Positions 31,301 through 43,269 of a DNA stretch of 64,000 nucleotides are shown here, piece after piece. Source of the stretch: Lingula anatina. Lineage: Eukaryota > Brachiopoda > Lingulata > Lingulida > Lingulidae. A program made the translations under genes and the position numbers. Below the pieces are notes generated by a model. That model was not told the origin of the DNA and ran no database searches. It was given only the letters and a program-made list of their open reading frames with translations. The stretch's first letter is position 1; each line of letters starts with the position of its first letter. The stretch is from contig NW_019775603.1 in the NCBI RefSeq assembly GCF_001039355.2, positions 82,533 through 146,532 of the forward strand. The letters are read 5' to 3'.

Positions 31301-32075
31301 AAAAGTACGCATTCTCCCCGCACAAGTTAAGTTGTTATATTTTTTCATTCGTATTCTCGTTTCAAATTTAAAGTGGGTCTTGTTTACTGTACCCCTCAGG
31401 CTCTGTCAAATTAAAATGACAAAGAAGTTACAACAGCTATAAGATGAGATGAAGAAGTTAAGTAACGCTATTTGCATTATGAACACACCTCCTTATACCA
31501 ACCACTAACAGCGTCTCCTAAATCCATAGCTACGAAGTTGTATATTTTTTTCGAAGTGGGTCTCATGCTAAAAATTGGGACTTTTTCCCGTTGTTTTACC
31601 ACATTGAGTAGAAAACACACCGCCTTGACTCTGGCTCGACTTACCTTTTGTTCACTGCTGTTTTGTGTGATTATTCTCTCTAGTCCTAAACTACCTGCTT
31701 GACAGAACCTTACGGTGATCTGTAAAGTCCACTATAGTGACCGTGATGTCTGGTCAATTCCGACCTCAAATTCCTGGCGTTCTACCTGTCGCGTGTGAGT
31801 TCGGCTGTAATAGTTTGGGGTATTTAGTTGGATTAAAGAAACATAAATGTTATGTTAGATAACACGGTATCAATTGCGTGGGGTTATTATTGACGTGTAC
31901 AGGTACTGTATTGAACGTTGTATCAACATACACGCTATTGCACTGGCAGCTATTTGTCACTATGAGACATTTCGTGCACCTGTACAATATACCGGCCACA
32001 TGTAAGATGTATGTGTTGATACATGTAGTATGTGTGCCGTCACCACCACACCCCAGCGCAGCACGCACGCACGCG

Positions 32076-32109
<34 letters not shown>

Positions 32110-35100
32110 CACACACACGTAAAGACGCGCTCACGCACGGGCATGCGCACACTTCCATAGTGAAGTATAGGAACATGTGCGCTAATTTACCCCACCGGAC
32201 CTGTAAAATTATAGCATGATATTTAAAAGGGCAGAAGGAATGGCTGCTGATCGAAAGTTATCGAAATGTACCTTTTCTGGTTTATTTCTTGACTGGGTGC
32301 ACATTTTATTAATTGGGCTACGACAGTTAAAACAGCAACGAAATAGCAACGAAAAATATTTGAACAGTATGGAAGTCTTATGAACATCGGGGAAACTTAA
32401 GATTATTGCTCATAATTATATATAATAATTATTGCTACGGCTACATGCTTTCACTAAAAAGTGTAAAGATGGCATTCTAAAACAGAGCTCTACTTGTATC
32501 GTAATGATTAAAACGGCTGCTATGTTAAAACTATGATCCGGTTGTTCACTGGGTCTAGAGCGATATCGAACCAAGGAGTCATACAACTACAATTGCGACA
32601 GATGAGCGCTCCTATGTACTTGACCACAACCAAAGATCTGAAAACACAGTCGACACGGAGTTTACGAAAATGCCATTGAAGCCCTTTAAGGAAACAATCC
32701 TTTCAAAATGGTTAGAATTTTTAATAAGCACACCCATTATCTTATAACTTCTAATTTATTGTCATTTTATGATAGAGTGATAGAGTGGGTGGTTGAAATA
32801 TCTTTTTTTTTTTTCGTTTTAAGTCAACTCTTAAATTATTGGAAATTGATTTGTCTATACCTGGAGATTAAGGTTGCAAAATGGCGCCATCAAAGGTCAA
32901 CTGCTTTAGCGATTTTCTTTGATTTCATGAAATAAAAACTGGTCAAACTTGCACACAAGCAATCAGTTTATCCAAATTTTACCTTCCTAAGACTTGTTGC
33001 TTGGGTCTTCTTACGTAACTGGTAACTTTCCTCCCGCGACAATTTATTCTCAAGCTGTTTCTTTACATTAAAAAAAAAGAATTGACTTAAAGTGCAACAC
33101 TAAAAACCGCAACTGAGCCGTAATAACGCCGTGTTTAAACACATTACGATTTCATAGCCACGTTTCTCCATTCTGCACCCCTTGTATCGGGTTGACTTGT
33201 GTGTGTTAAAGCAAAGGTAAATTTAAACAGTGTCACCATGAATAAAGCGGAGTTGATATGTGAGAAAATGGGACCCGTTGAAGGAAAAGCGACTGATAAA
33301 TTTTGTAAACAGTGGCTATTTGCTCATCGGTGGAGTATGCGCTACTTTAAAAGCCCACTTTAAGCCGGGAATGCACTCCTTAGTGACGGCCTAGCGAATC
33401 TCAACCGAATCGGTTATTCTTTACCAGTGACTATAAATTTTGGACCAGCAATTCACCGGCTCGGTAAGATTATTCATCTTTCACAACGTAACAGATATAA
33501 ATGAGAAATTGATTCTGGTTGAATTCCAATTTACAGAAAAGATGTGATGATATCTGATTTACTGAAAAGCTGTTCCTGCGACATGAAATTAATCAGGTCT
33601 CAAGGCATTGGCGTTGTAATAAATCATATTAGGATTCAATCAGTTAAATGTTATTTGTATATGGTGAACATCAGGTAACTGGCAATTTTTCCCCTTGCAG
33701 TATTAAAGAGGGAGTTCTGCAAACAGAATTGGAAATGATCAAAGTCGTCAAAGTATCATTATACGAAAATGTAATTGATATTACCTTTAAGTATTTCCGT
33801 ACTGCATCGTTCAAATATAAACCATTTGCCTTTTTTAACACTTTGACCTAGAGAATAACTTATACCCAGATAAATGAAGATGGAGCGTTGCAGAGTTAAA
33901 GATTAAGGGCTCGGTTTTAGTTTGACAGGCAAACATTTCCCTGACACGTACTCCAGTATATCCATGTGTATATATACTCTGCCACCGAACACCCGGGGTT
34001 TCAGAGTAAGTCTGCTTGCTTTTCTCTGTTACAGACTACGGTATACCGATAGAGGGCAGCAGATTACATTGAGCCGCAGGGTGTGATCTGCACAGGGTTT
34101 AACTCGATGTGACGATTTGAGATAAAAGGCGGAATCACGTCTAACGTAAGAGACCTTCTCAATAAGAGAGGGAGTTGATTAAGTTTCATGTTTTCAATTA
34201 CTGGATGTTAATTGGATTCTCCTCTAAAGCTTCAAATCTTGTGTTTTTGAATTAATGTAACAAAAAGCGTTTAACCAATCTCCTAAATGTATTTGCACAT
34301 AAAGCTTTAAGCTCAAAAGGCTTTTGTGATTGATATGTAGATCGAAAAATATCGATTTTCTTATGTTGCTGAATCATTTGCAAATACAGATGTAATACTT
34401 CTAGCATTTAATAGACTAAAACCATAACACAGAACCATTTTTACCTAAAAATGAACTGGTCATAGATTGCCCGATCCGAAAATTTTCTAATAAACCATTT
34501 TTTTTTTTTTTTTTGTAATACTGGTGAATTAATACTTTCATAAGTGGAATAATATTTATATCTGCGCACTGCTTCATCTGTCACACACTTAAATTATCTT
34601 GAGTCGGGTATCACATGTACCTGACGGCCTACCCCTGGATGGCTGTTAGCAACTGTGATGCCCTTCTTTCGCCGTAAAGATATAAGGGCGCGGACAGCTC
34701 GAAGAAACAAGTCCCTAACTACGCACGCATTTCATATTTGATTATATAGGTTTCTTTAAGATAGAAAAATGCACCATAAGGTGTGGCAGCTATACTTACA
34801 GACGGCTCAGAGAAGCTAGTAGGTCCAACGCTCAAAATCATGAAGCCAAATGAATCCGTTCTTTAAAACTAACCCTTTCTAATTTTTACACCATGGCATG
34901 AGGACTGTGTCACCAAGGAGCCGGCTTTTTCAAAGTGGTCCCAATTAAATCGTTATGATCGATTCCTGCTTGGCCTTTAATAACGAACGGCGGTGACATT
35001 TAAAATAACTGCTTTTTGTCTTTCGGTTAAGGTAATACATTTTTCATGAGCACAGTTGAATAGGTCTTGTTGATTTCTGATACAATCACAGTATACGGTG

Positions 35101-36632
35101 TATTGTCTGTGAGCACACAGAGAGTTGTAATGTGATCAGGTTAAAGGAAAGACGAGTGCGAGCTCCTTGTTTCAAATCAGGACAGTTCATAGGTGAAGAC
35201 TTGATGGTAAGTCAGATGTAATTACAACTGGTCGAAAAACGTATTTTCGTTCTGAAATCTGAATATGGACAATTTCTTTTATGTTGAGGCAAGTATGGTA
35301 CGCATATGAAGTATCTTGCAGTCCATAGGTTAACCTGTACACAAAGAGTAAGGTAGCGAGATAGCGTCCGAGATAGTCAACTCCTTCTGACTGCCTGTCG
35401 CTTGATTTTTACAATAATTCAGTAAGATTAGTATGATGAAACAAAAAGAAGGGATTGTACCGTTCAATAGGTTGGGTGACTTTTGGTAAACAGTGGAGCA
35501 AAATGTAGCATGAGAAACGGTCTCCTCAATTTTCGTGGATAATTCAACTTGATTAAATTTGACTGCATCTATAATTCGATCGTTATTAATCTTTTGACCA
35601 AGACCAAGATTTAAGCATAGACCTTGCGCCTTTGAATTAAAGTTACCTAATTGACAAAGGGCTTAGATCTTTTAATATGTTAAAACATACTACCGATACA
35701 GATAAACATACAGCAGTGTATACGGCACTATGAATATTTTATTTGGCGGCAATTCGAATTGATATTCAGGGGTTAATTAAATGAAATGCACACTACTAGA
35801 AAAGTAAATATTGCTGGCTTTTACTTCAAACTAATTTAACAAGGTGGATTTTATTTCTGTGAGCTTCAAATGTAGCTTGTTCCTCTTTATAAGTTAACTT
35901 ACTTATACAAATACATTATACATCTGTTGTGCTTCTGAGAAATAGATGACTTAATTTCTGTTGCTTGTTTTCAAGCCATCGCAGAAATGATTCCACTTTG
36001 ATTGCTGTGTTTAACATAAAGAAATGATTTCCAGTTTAAAGACCGCCCCATATGGTTGCATATCCCATCTTACAATAACCCGTTGCCATCATACAAAAGA
36101 AAAATAATTACATCCTTTTCTATTTGATTTCAGAAAAAAATGCGATGTGCTCCAACAAAGGATACAATGCACGCAACGGATGCAGGCCCATTATACCCCG
36201 GATGCTTTTAGTATGCTGTTGCTGAGGTTCTATTTTTTATAACGTTACCGAAGAATATAGACCCCTACCGCTTGCTTAAATTAAACGAATATTCTGGGAA
36301 AACCCACGAGGAAATTACTTCGTGGTTAACAATTCTGTGATAAACACTACGAAATTAGAGCCGCCTGCAGATTTTTGGATCAATGCAAGCGTTAAATGGT
36401 TTTGATAGTGCCAAAAGAGAAGTACGTGCCGACTGTTTATTGAGGTCTGTCAAAACTTCTCGCAAGCGATGGGATTATTTTCACTCCGCACTACAGATGA
36501 CTGCTAATAGCAAATTTAGATGAAATGATTAACATTTGAAGTATTTTTTTTAGACCAATCTTTGGAAAATCATAATTTATGGATGAAAGCGAGCGTTACT
36601 CTTCTCTCAGACATTGAAATACCTCAAATACC
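28385..36632. other. long intergenic region
   Basis: About 8.2 kb between the divergent death-domain gene and kelch gene. No exon with recognisable protein similarity was seen on either strand. It contains a CA microsatellite near 32062-32118 and short homopolymer runs. Isolated donor-like sites such as ATGGTAAGT near 35205 could mark a 5'UTR exon of the kelch gene but nothing supports that. ORFs of 60-113 codons here carry no domain. Confidence 0.55.
32062..32118. repeat. (CA)n microsatellite
   Basis: CA/CG dinucleotide tract. The ORFs on both strands across it are repeat artefacts. Confidence 0.93.
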
Positions 36633-38932
36633 ATGACGACAGACAGTAATTTAGACGGGTGGGAGAGCCGTCTTCTTGTTTTTGACCGTTCTGGCAGCGG
36701 ATTGGTGCACTCGTTTGTCTTGGACCAATCATGTGCGTCGTTTAAAGACAACTCGGCGATCACCGAGTCCTGGGTACAAACCAAGAGTTTTGTAGATTTT
36801 GCAGTGGTATCTCATGAGAATAAACTGTACATAACGGGAGGCTATAACACTGATGTAAGAAGACACACCAAGAGAGTTTTAAGGTAACGCAGCAAGGCAT
36901 TGCACAACTTGGACAGGCTTTTAATTGCTTTTTAACTGAGTAACCAATTGAAAAATCAATTCTCATTTTCAGCCTATTTTAATGTTGCCTTTGGAAAACT
37001 TAGCGCAAGAACTCAACCTTAATTTGGAAGCTAATAAATCTCAGCGCTTATACACTGTAGTAGTACATGTAATGTCACGCAAAATGTATTTCTCATAACG
37101 TTCTAGGATATTGAATAGTTAAACGTAGGGTTACATGTATATAAAGTTTACGGGAAACATTTATCAAATCAATTGGTCCAAAAAGCATCTAAGTTAAATT
37201 TATATTCACATGCAGATACGACCCTGTGCTCGACGAGTGGTCGGAAAACTTCCCACCGATGCTCAAGTCTAGGTGCATGCACCAGGCGCTCGTGTTTGAC
37301 GACAGGATTCACGTTATAGGTACGGCTTGAAACTCGGGTTGACGTGTATTCACTTTGAATGAGCGTCTGCTGTTTAAACGGTATTTTTTTTTTTTTGTTT
37401 TTTTTTTTTTTTTTTTTCTTGCCGCACTCACAAACATGTAAATGCAAGTATTTATATTCAGTATGTGCATTTAAGTGTCCAGATAACTATAATATAAGTT
37501 TTCTATTCTGCATCAAAATGCGCATTCCAGCATGCTTGTGTCCCTGTAAAGCCTTTAATCAATGCGGTTATTAGGAGAAAATTTTCATTCTGAACTGTAG
37601 GTGGCAGAGAAAAAACGGACGGCAGGACGACGTCCTGCTGTGACGTATACCAGCCTGGGGCCGAGACGTGGGAAAAAGGGTCCGGCCTCATAGGACCACG
37701 TGCTAACCACGCATGCGCCACAATGGGCCAGGAGATGTACTGCTCAGGGGGATGGAATAATGACGTGCCACACGAAAATATGTGGTATGTCATTTAATTC
37801 AGATTCAATCCAGATTTCAAATGTGAACAATTCTAAAATCGCTAAAAAATAACAAAGCACTATTCTGTAATTTTTTACGATTTTTGGAATAATTTTTTTC
37901 GAATGTCTTTACAAAAATCTTAGGCAGCGAATTGATTTTGAAACCCAAGGCATCACTCTTTACTCTGGTAACCCTATGATGCGCGTGGAGTCGATTTCTG
38001 TTCTTTGGCGCCGGTGGAACAGATCTGAACTTATGTGTGTTAATTTGGATTATTCAGGGTTTATGAACGCGACAAGTGGAGACAGATGGACCATGACTGC
38101 CCACCGAAACTGACACAGAATTTAGAAAGGCACTGCATGGTGGGGGTGGATGGGATATTATACTTTATTGGAGGTCTGTAAAGATGTCGCTTTCCTAAAC
38201 TTCGATTATATAACACTTGAATTATATAATGTTTTTAGCATTGCGCATAACCATTTCCACTAATTGTATGATTTCATAAGCTTTATTCAGTAAACCTACT
38301 TGTATAGTAGTATTATCTGAAAGCTTTGGTCGTTACATGTGCATATACAGGTACTGGGCTCTGTTTAATGTTCTTAAGTCTATCACAGCTTTAAGAATAG
38401 CATTTCTTGCCTGAACTGAATTTAAAGTTACGGCATACATAACTACATGTACGTAGTTTAATTTGTGGCTTATAGTGGTGGGCATATTTCACGAAGGAAT
38501 GTCATTGTATCAGAGAAGCAGGAATGGAACACCTGTCGCAATTTTAACGTAGCCATGCATGGGCTTACGAAACTCGCCGATCTTTAAAGGTAATCTTTGT
38601 GAGGAGCGGTGGAATAAGGGAAAAGGGGATTTTCTACATATGTTTGTCCATTGTAGAATTCACTTTATTTAAAATCATGGTATTTATGCAGAACTTTGCA
38701 ATTTACATAGGCATCACCTACAGCCGAGGGCAGGATGACAAGTTATCGAAGAAGACATTGTCTGCAGTGGAAGCATTCAAATTCAGACTGCCCTACTCAG
38801 AGCTGAGTGCCGTGGATATGATCACGCCATGGGTGCGCAATCTACCGCCCATGACGTACCCAAGACACAGCGCGGCTTCCTTGGTGCTTGGTAAGTGACG
38901 GACAATCCGTATTACAGTTTTTTAGATTCCTT

Positions 38933-38975
<43 letters not shown>

Positions 38976-39635
38976 TTGTGATAACGGTATAAGTTGCACT
39001 AGTCGACTTATCGATGCAGCACCATATGAAGGAAAGGGAAATGACATTTGCATGTAGATTGATACAGTTTATACAGTTTCTTTTTAAACGATACGCTTAA
39101 TGGTCTATAATACACATTTTGTCGTATGTTTTACCATTGTTGCTTATCCCTGTCTTGATTTAAACTCACAGGAAAGAAGATCTTCATGATTGGCGGTAGC
39201 GACACAGACACTAATGAAGAGGTAAAAACAGTGGAGGCGTTCGACCTGGAAAATAACACTTGGGAGCAAGTTTTTACACTTAAGCCAGGTACGAGATCTG
39301 GGGAATTTATACACAACCTAGAAATGTATTTTTTCAACCATTCAATTCTGTACAGATTAATTGCCTAACAGTTTAAGGAAATGTGTGTTTTTTATTTATT
39401 CTTATGTGAGATGAGTGACACAAATTGGTTTTATGGTAACGAGGTAGGAAAGGCTCAACGAAATCATGACTTATAAATATAATGTTCAGTCTTATGTTTT
39501 ACAGTAAAAAGATGTTTATTTTCAGATGGCTTTTCTAATGTCACGTGTGCCATATTAAAATTCCCTCCAGAACCGGAACCACCTGATCCTTACGCAGACG
39601 TAAAAAAGCTCACAGAAAGATGGGTTCTTTGGTGA
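36633..39635 (+). CDS. kelch-repeat protein without BTB domain (7 exons)
   Basis: Predicted kelch beta-propeller protein; partner and role unknown. Exons: 36633-36883, 37216-37319, 37601-37784, 38058-38173, 38711-38890, 39172-39288, 39526-39635. Phases agree and give 353 aa ending at TGA. Kelch blades show the usual hydrophobic-GG plus Y/F..W pattern: LYITGGYN, YDPVLDEWSENFPPM, RIHVIGGREK, DVYQPGAETWEKGSGL, MYCSGGWNND, LYFIGGITYS, IFMIGGSD and FDLENNTWEQV, about five or six blades. The C-terminus is proline-rich (FPPEPEPPDPY). An in-frame TGA lies just before the ATG, so an N-terminal BTB-BACK region cannot be joined in this frame through this exon. It resembles the propeller half of a KLHL protein. 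An unused decayed blade-like exon lies at 38476-38589. Confidence 0.82.
37383..37419. repeat. poly-T tract with one G
   Basis: T-rich homopolymer run in a kelch-gene intron. Confidence 0.9.
38476..38589 (+). pseudogene. decayed or poison kelch-like exon
   Basis: A 114-nt segment between TTATAG and GTAATC. In one frame it reads GGHISRRNVIVSEKQEWNTC and then ...MHGLTKLADL before TAA, resembling a kelch blade. In the frame required by the flanking phase-1 exons it hits TAG. Inclusion would therefore truncate the protein; the exons on either side join in phase without it. Confidence 0.4.
38932..38977. repeat. (TTTA)n microsatellite
   Basis: About 11 tetranucleotide units in a kelch-gene intron. 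Confidence 0.95.
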
Positions 39636-40991
39636 CAGGAGGCTCCTAGATAGTGGCAGACGATGCTGCATTTCTGTTGAACTGAATTGAAATATCAAAC
39701 ACGTATAAATTGCGCCAATTAATATATAAGATTATTTTCATATTGAAAAAATAATATATGTATATATATTGTGTGTTACGTGTATTTATTCATTAATTTA
39801 CCCGCATCCAGAAATAAAAGAGGTCTAAGATAAAATTTATGTCAGTATTTCTGGTGCCTGAAATGATGTCAAATTTGAAAATAAGTATTAATTAGCAAAC
39901 AAATACTGTTTGCCGTAATTCTGCTCACAGAAATATTTTTCTTGTGTTTTTACATTAAATGTGGAATAATAATTGATTTTCTTTGTTAAATGGTTATCAT
40001 ATTGAACGTGAATAAACATTAATAATATTTTTCCATTAAACTGAGACGTTGCTTTTTCCTTCGTATTGTTGGTCCAATCTTTTTTGTATACAGCAACTTC
40101 GTATATACATGTACGTGGTATAAAATGCTAATATTTCTTTACAAGTTTATGGCCTATGCTCTTTTCTATGGTGTGGCCCATTTCCATAATATACACCCTA
40201 TACCATAATATGCATTGCTTGTGAATATTACAACACTCAATATGCACACAGACAAAACAATTTCATTATCATTAAGCTTATAAGCTACTAGTCATACGAA
40301 CCTGAACTTAATATATCATTGATAACTCGAGACCTTAAGCCAACCTAACGCTCTCACTGAGTGCAGGCGTGATTTAATGCATGGTTTATCCCTTAATCGG
40401 AATATAAAACGCTTTGTGAGACCCTAAGTACTTTTTAAATAAAACGATATTATTTACCTGGGGACGAGTTTTCAATAACCGGTCACCAAAGTTGAAAAGA
40501 ACTATGTTTTCACTGTGATTTACTGTGTTGGTTTTAGACCCGGTCGCAAGTGGATTATATACAAACCTTTTCTTCTCCGTGAAAGATTTTGTAACAACAA
40601 GGGAATTAGCGCTTTTCATGTGCCCTTCGCTGTGCGATGAAAAACATTGTGTCCACAATGTTTATTTCAGAGACTTCTTAAGAATGACTCGAGGCATTTT
40701 CTTTGTATTACTGCAATGTTTACTGGGGAGAGGTGGTTACAGACCTACACCATTCATGTTGTGACGAAAACTGAAGATAACTGAACTGAAATAACGTACA
40801 AATTTAGTCACTGATATTATTATGTATTTAATGTAAAACACATGATCTAAACGCGCCGAGAATCAGAGGATTATTCGGAAACACGAAATCCGCTATCTAT
40901 GAAGACGAACGGGTAAATTTGAATACGATTTCGTGAATGAATTTGAATGAAGTTTGACAAATGACGTTGGAGCCAGCTAACTGTCAGAGAA
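39636..40991. other. intergenic region, kelch gene to SSNA1
   Basis: About 1.36 kb. AATAAA at 39813-39818 and 40011-40016 are candidate poly(A) signals for the kelch gene. The right part should hold the SSNA1 promoter. No exon recognised. Confidence 0.5.
39813..39818 (+). terminator. candidate poly(A) signal for the kelch gene
   Basis: AATAAA about 180 nt after the stop codon. Use is inferred. Confidence 0.4.
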
Positions 40992-41385
40992 ATGTCCAAG
41001 CAAACGGAAGCCAAGTTGCTGGGATTCAGCAAGGATTTCATCAAAAGTAAGTATGACGTAATTCGCCAAAGCGTTAGAGGACTTCCAGCTGGAATGACAC
41101 ATATACAACTTGCCACTATATGTACTTGGGTCTGAGGTATTAATATTGAGCACTTTCTCATAAACTACAGGTATTGAAGAAATGTGCCATAAGAGAGACA
41201 GCCTTCACAAGGAAATCGTGGCCACACAGAAGGAGCAGAAAAATATCCAGAGAGACATTGGGGTGCTGACGGAGAAACTTTCTCAGATCAGTCAAAGTAT
41301 GGCGAAAAGAATGGCGGAGAGAAATGCATATGACAGGACGATACAGGAGACGGAAATAGAATACAAAAGGGTTTGTTTGTTGATG

Positions 41386-41428
<43 letters not shown>

Positions 41429-41670
41429 GGATTCGGCATGCTACCGAAAATTACTCCCAGCTGTTAGGAAAGCAAATAGGTTAATTTAAAATGAGGATAA
41501 TCTCTACACCTTTTTTATAATCCACATTAAACCATGTATTTATTATCTCTTTCTTTTTCCAGATAAGAGAAATCTTGCTAAATCCCTTGGCGTACAGAGA
41601 ACGACAACTTCGAGAAAAACGAGAAGAGAAAATAAACGAGCAGGCGCAAGAGCAGGCTAAAAAGACATGA
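40992..41670 (+). CDS. SSNA1: SSNA1, microtubule nucleation factor (complete, 3 exons)
   Basis: Small coiled-coil protein (Sjogren syndrome nuclear autoantigen 1, NA14/DIP13 family) of centrosomes and basal bodies that self-assembles into fibrils and promotes microtubule nucleation and branching. Exons 40992-41046, 41171-41370, 41563-41670; phases agree; 120 aa against about 119 in human. The conserved core is in exon 2: IEEMCHKRDSLHKEI, GVLTEKLSQISQSMAKRMAE, RNAYDRTIQETEIEY. Almost the whole chain is predicted heptad coiled coil. The C-terminal tail (RERQLREKREEKINEQ) is charged and diverges from vertebrates. The exon 2 donor is GTTTGT, non-consensus at +3, and a CT microsatellite starts about 20 bp after it. 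Confidence 0.93.
41389..41423. repeat. (TC)n microsatellite
   Basis: Dinucleotide run in SSNA1 intron 2. The open frame through it is not coding. Confidence 0.95.
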
Positions 41671-43269
41671 AATGAGTTATGACATTTTTTCTTCAAGTTA
41701 AAGGCAATACCGCAAATGAGTGTACGGATGGTGCTATTTGTCCTGTACTTTTTGTGATGGCTCCATTTCAACTGACACACATGTTGGTGGATATTTACAC
41801 TTGTTTATAGAATCATGTCAGTTTTAAAGCTGCCGGATAAGGCTATGGTTGTAACTGGCAAAACAAGAGGGTTGCTGTTTTACATTCCAAGTATATGTGG
41901 TAGTAGTACATTGTAGTCACGCGCAAAATGCAATATGATTATGTACACATGATGCTTAATGTATAATTTTAGATTTATTGGTAATATAATGCAATTTTAA
42001 TTTCAGGCGATACTTTTTTTTCACTTATATAAATATTAAACGAATGCTACATGTAAAACAATGTCATCCAGTATGAGTGTATTAACTTAATTGCTTGTCA
42101 TCGTTGAATAGTTCTTCAATATCTGGTGTATGAAAATATTATATTGACATCCACAATACCAAAGACGAATACGTGCATGTACTAGTAGAATGCAATTATG
42201 CCAGACAATAAAACGTTTTTCATATGATCATTAAAAAACGATTTCAATAAACCTTAACGATATTGTTTTTCTTTTTGTTTGTTAACAGTAATGAGTTAAA
42301 GAAAATAATCTTGAAAGATTAGTGAAAGCGAAAAAATAATGAGTTTGATTTATTGGTGTCATTTAATGAACAAATAAAAAGAATGACCCGTTGGTGCAAT
42401 ACGATGTGTTTTAACAATATTGCAAGTATTGGCATAGATTAGTCGTTGTCTGTCAAAATAAAAAAGTGTGTATAGTTTATTCTACGGAGTCACAGATGCG
42501 TTCATCAGAAATAGGAAAATCACGTTTGGCTTTCTTAACCCAGTAGCATTTAGAAATCTCTTTTATCAAAGATATTGTGCTTTTTACCAAAGCTTTACCC
42601 TCATCATTGATTCTGTCTGCTACCCACCAATATATACTTACGGGAAGTATAGTTTGAAATTCTCTAAACAGATTCTCAGCACAACAAATTAATTCTGTAA
42701 ATGATTTTATTACATTAGGCTAAATTGTACAAAATATAATAGTGCATATAATGCATTTAACCCAGATGACTACCTAAACTTTGAAATCCCATCACTTTAT
42801 CAAAATCTGAGCATTGATATAATGTAAAATGTATAATGGAAATTTTATAAATGTACAAAGTTTTCCAACATCAGGTTCAAATAAATATTCACATCAAAAG
42901 TATTTTAGATTACAGAATTGCTATTTCACTTACATGTATGTCAAACAGTTATACAAAAGTAAAATAATACCTTAACACAAAACACTTTTTAAAAGTTTTT
43001 AAATTCAAATTTCATTAATATATTTGAATTTTGTCGTGTGTTTAACGTCGTCAATGCTAACTGATATGATGTGCTCTGCAATAATACATGTAATTGAGTA
43101 TTTTGTTTGATATTGCCCTATAAACAATAGGATATACCGATTTTACCAGAGGAACTGAGGGCCAAGTATATTTGATATACCCTGCACTGTAGTCACCCAT
43201 AAATAATGCTGGTAAAGCTGCATAGAAACCATCAGTCATATCAAACTAAAATTTCTTAATTCAATCGAG
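41671..43269. other. convergent intergenic region, SSNA1 to receptor PTP
   Basis: About 1.6 kb, AT-rich. AATAAA at 42207-42212 (plus) is a candidate SSNA1 signal; TTTATT at 42706-42711 is AATAAA on the minus strand, a candidate for the PTP gene. No exon recognised. Confidence 0.5.

Noticed and set aside
31850-32219. ORFs of 108 and 113 codons on both strands
   Set aside because: They run through a CA/GT microsatellite and have no domain.
41182-41484. 100-codon continuous ORF as the SSNA1 product
   Set aside because: It runs past the donor at 41371 into a TC microsatellite; the three-exon model keeps the family length.
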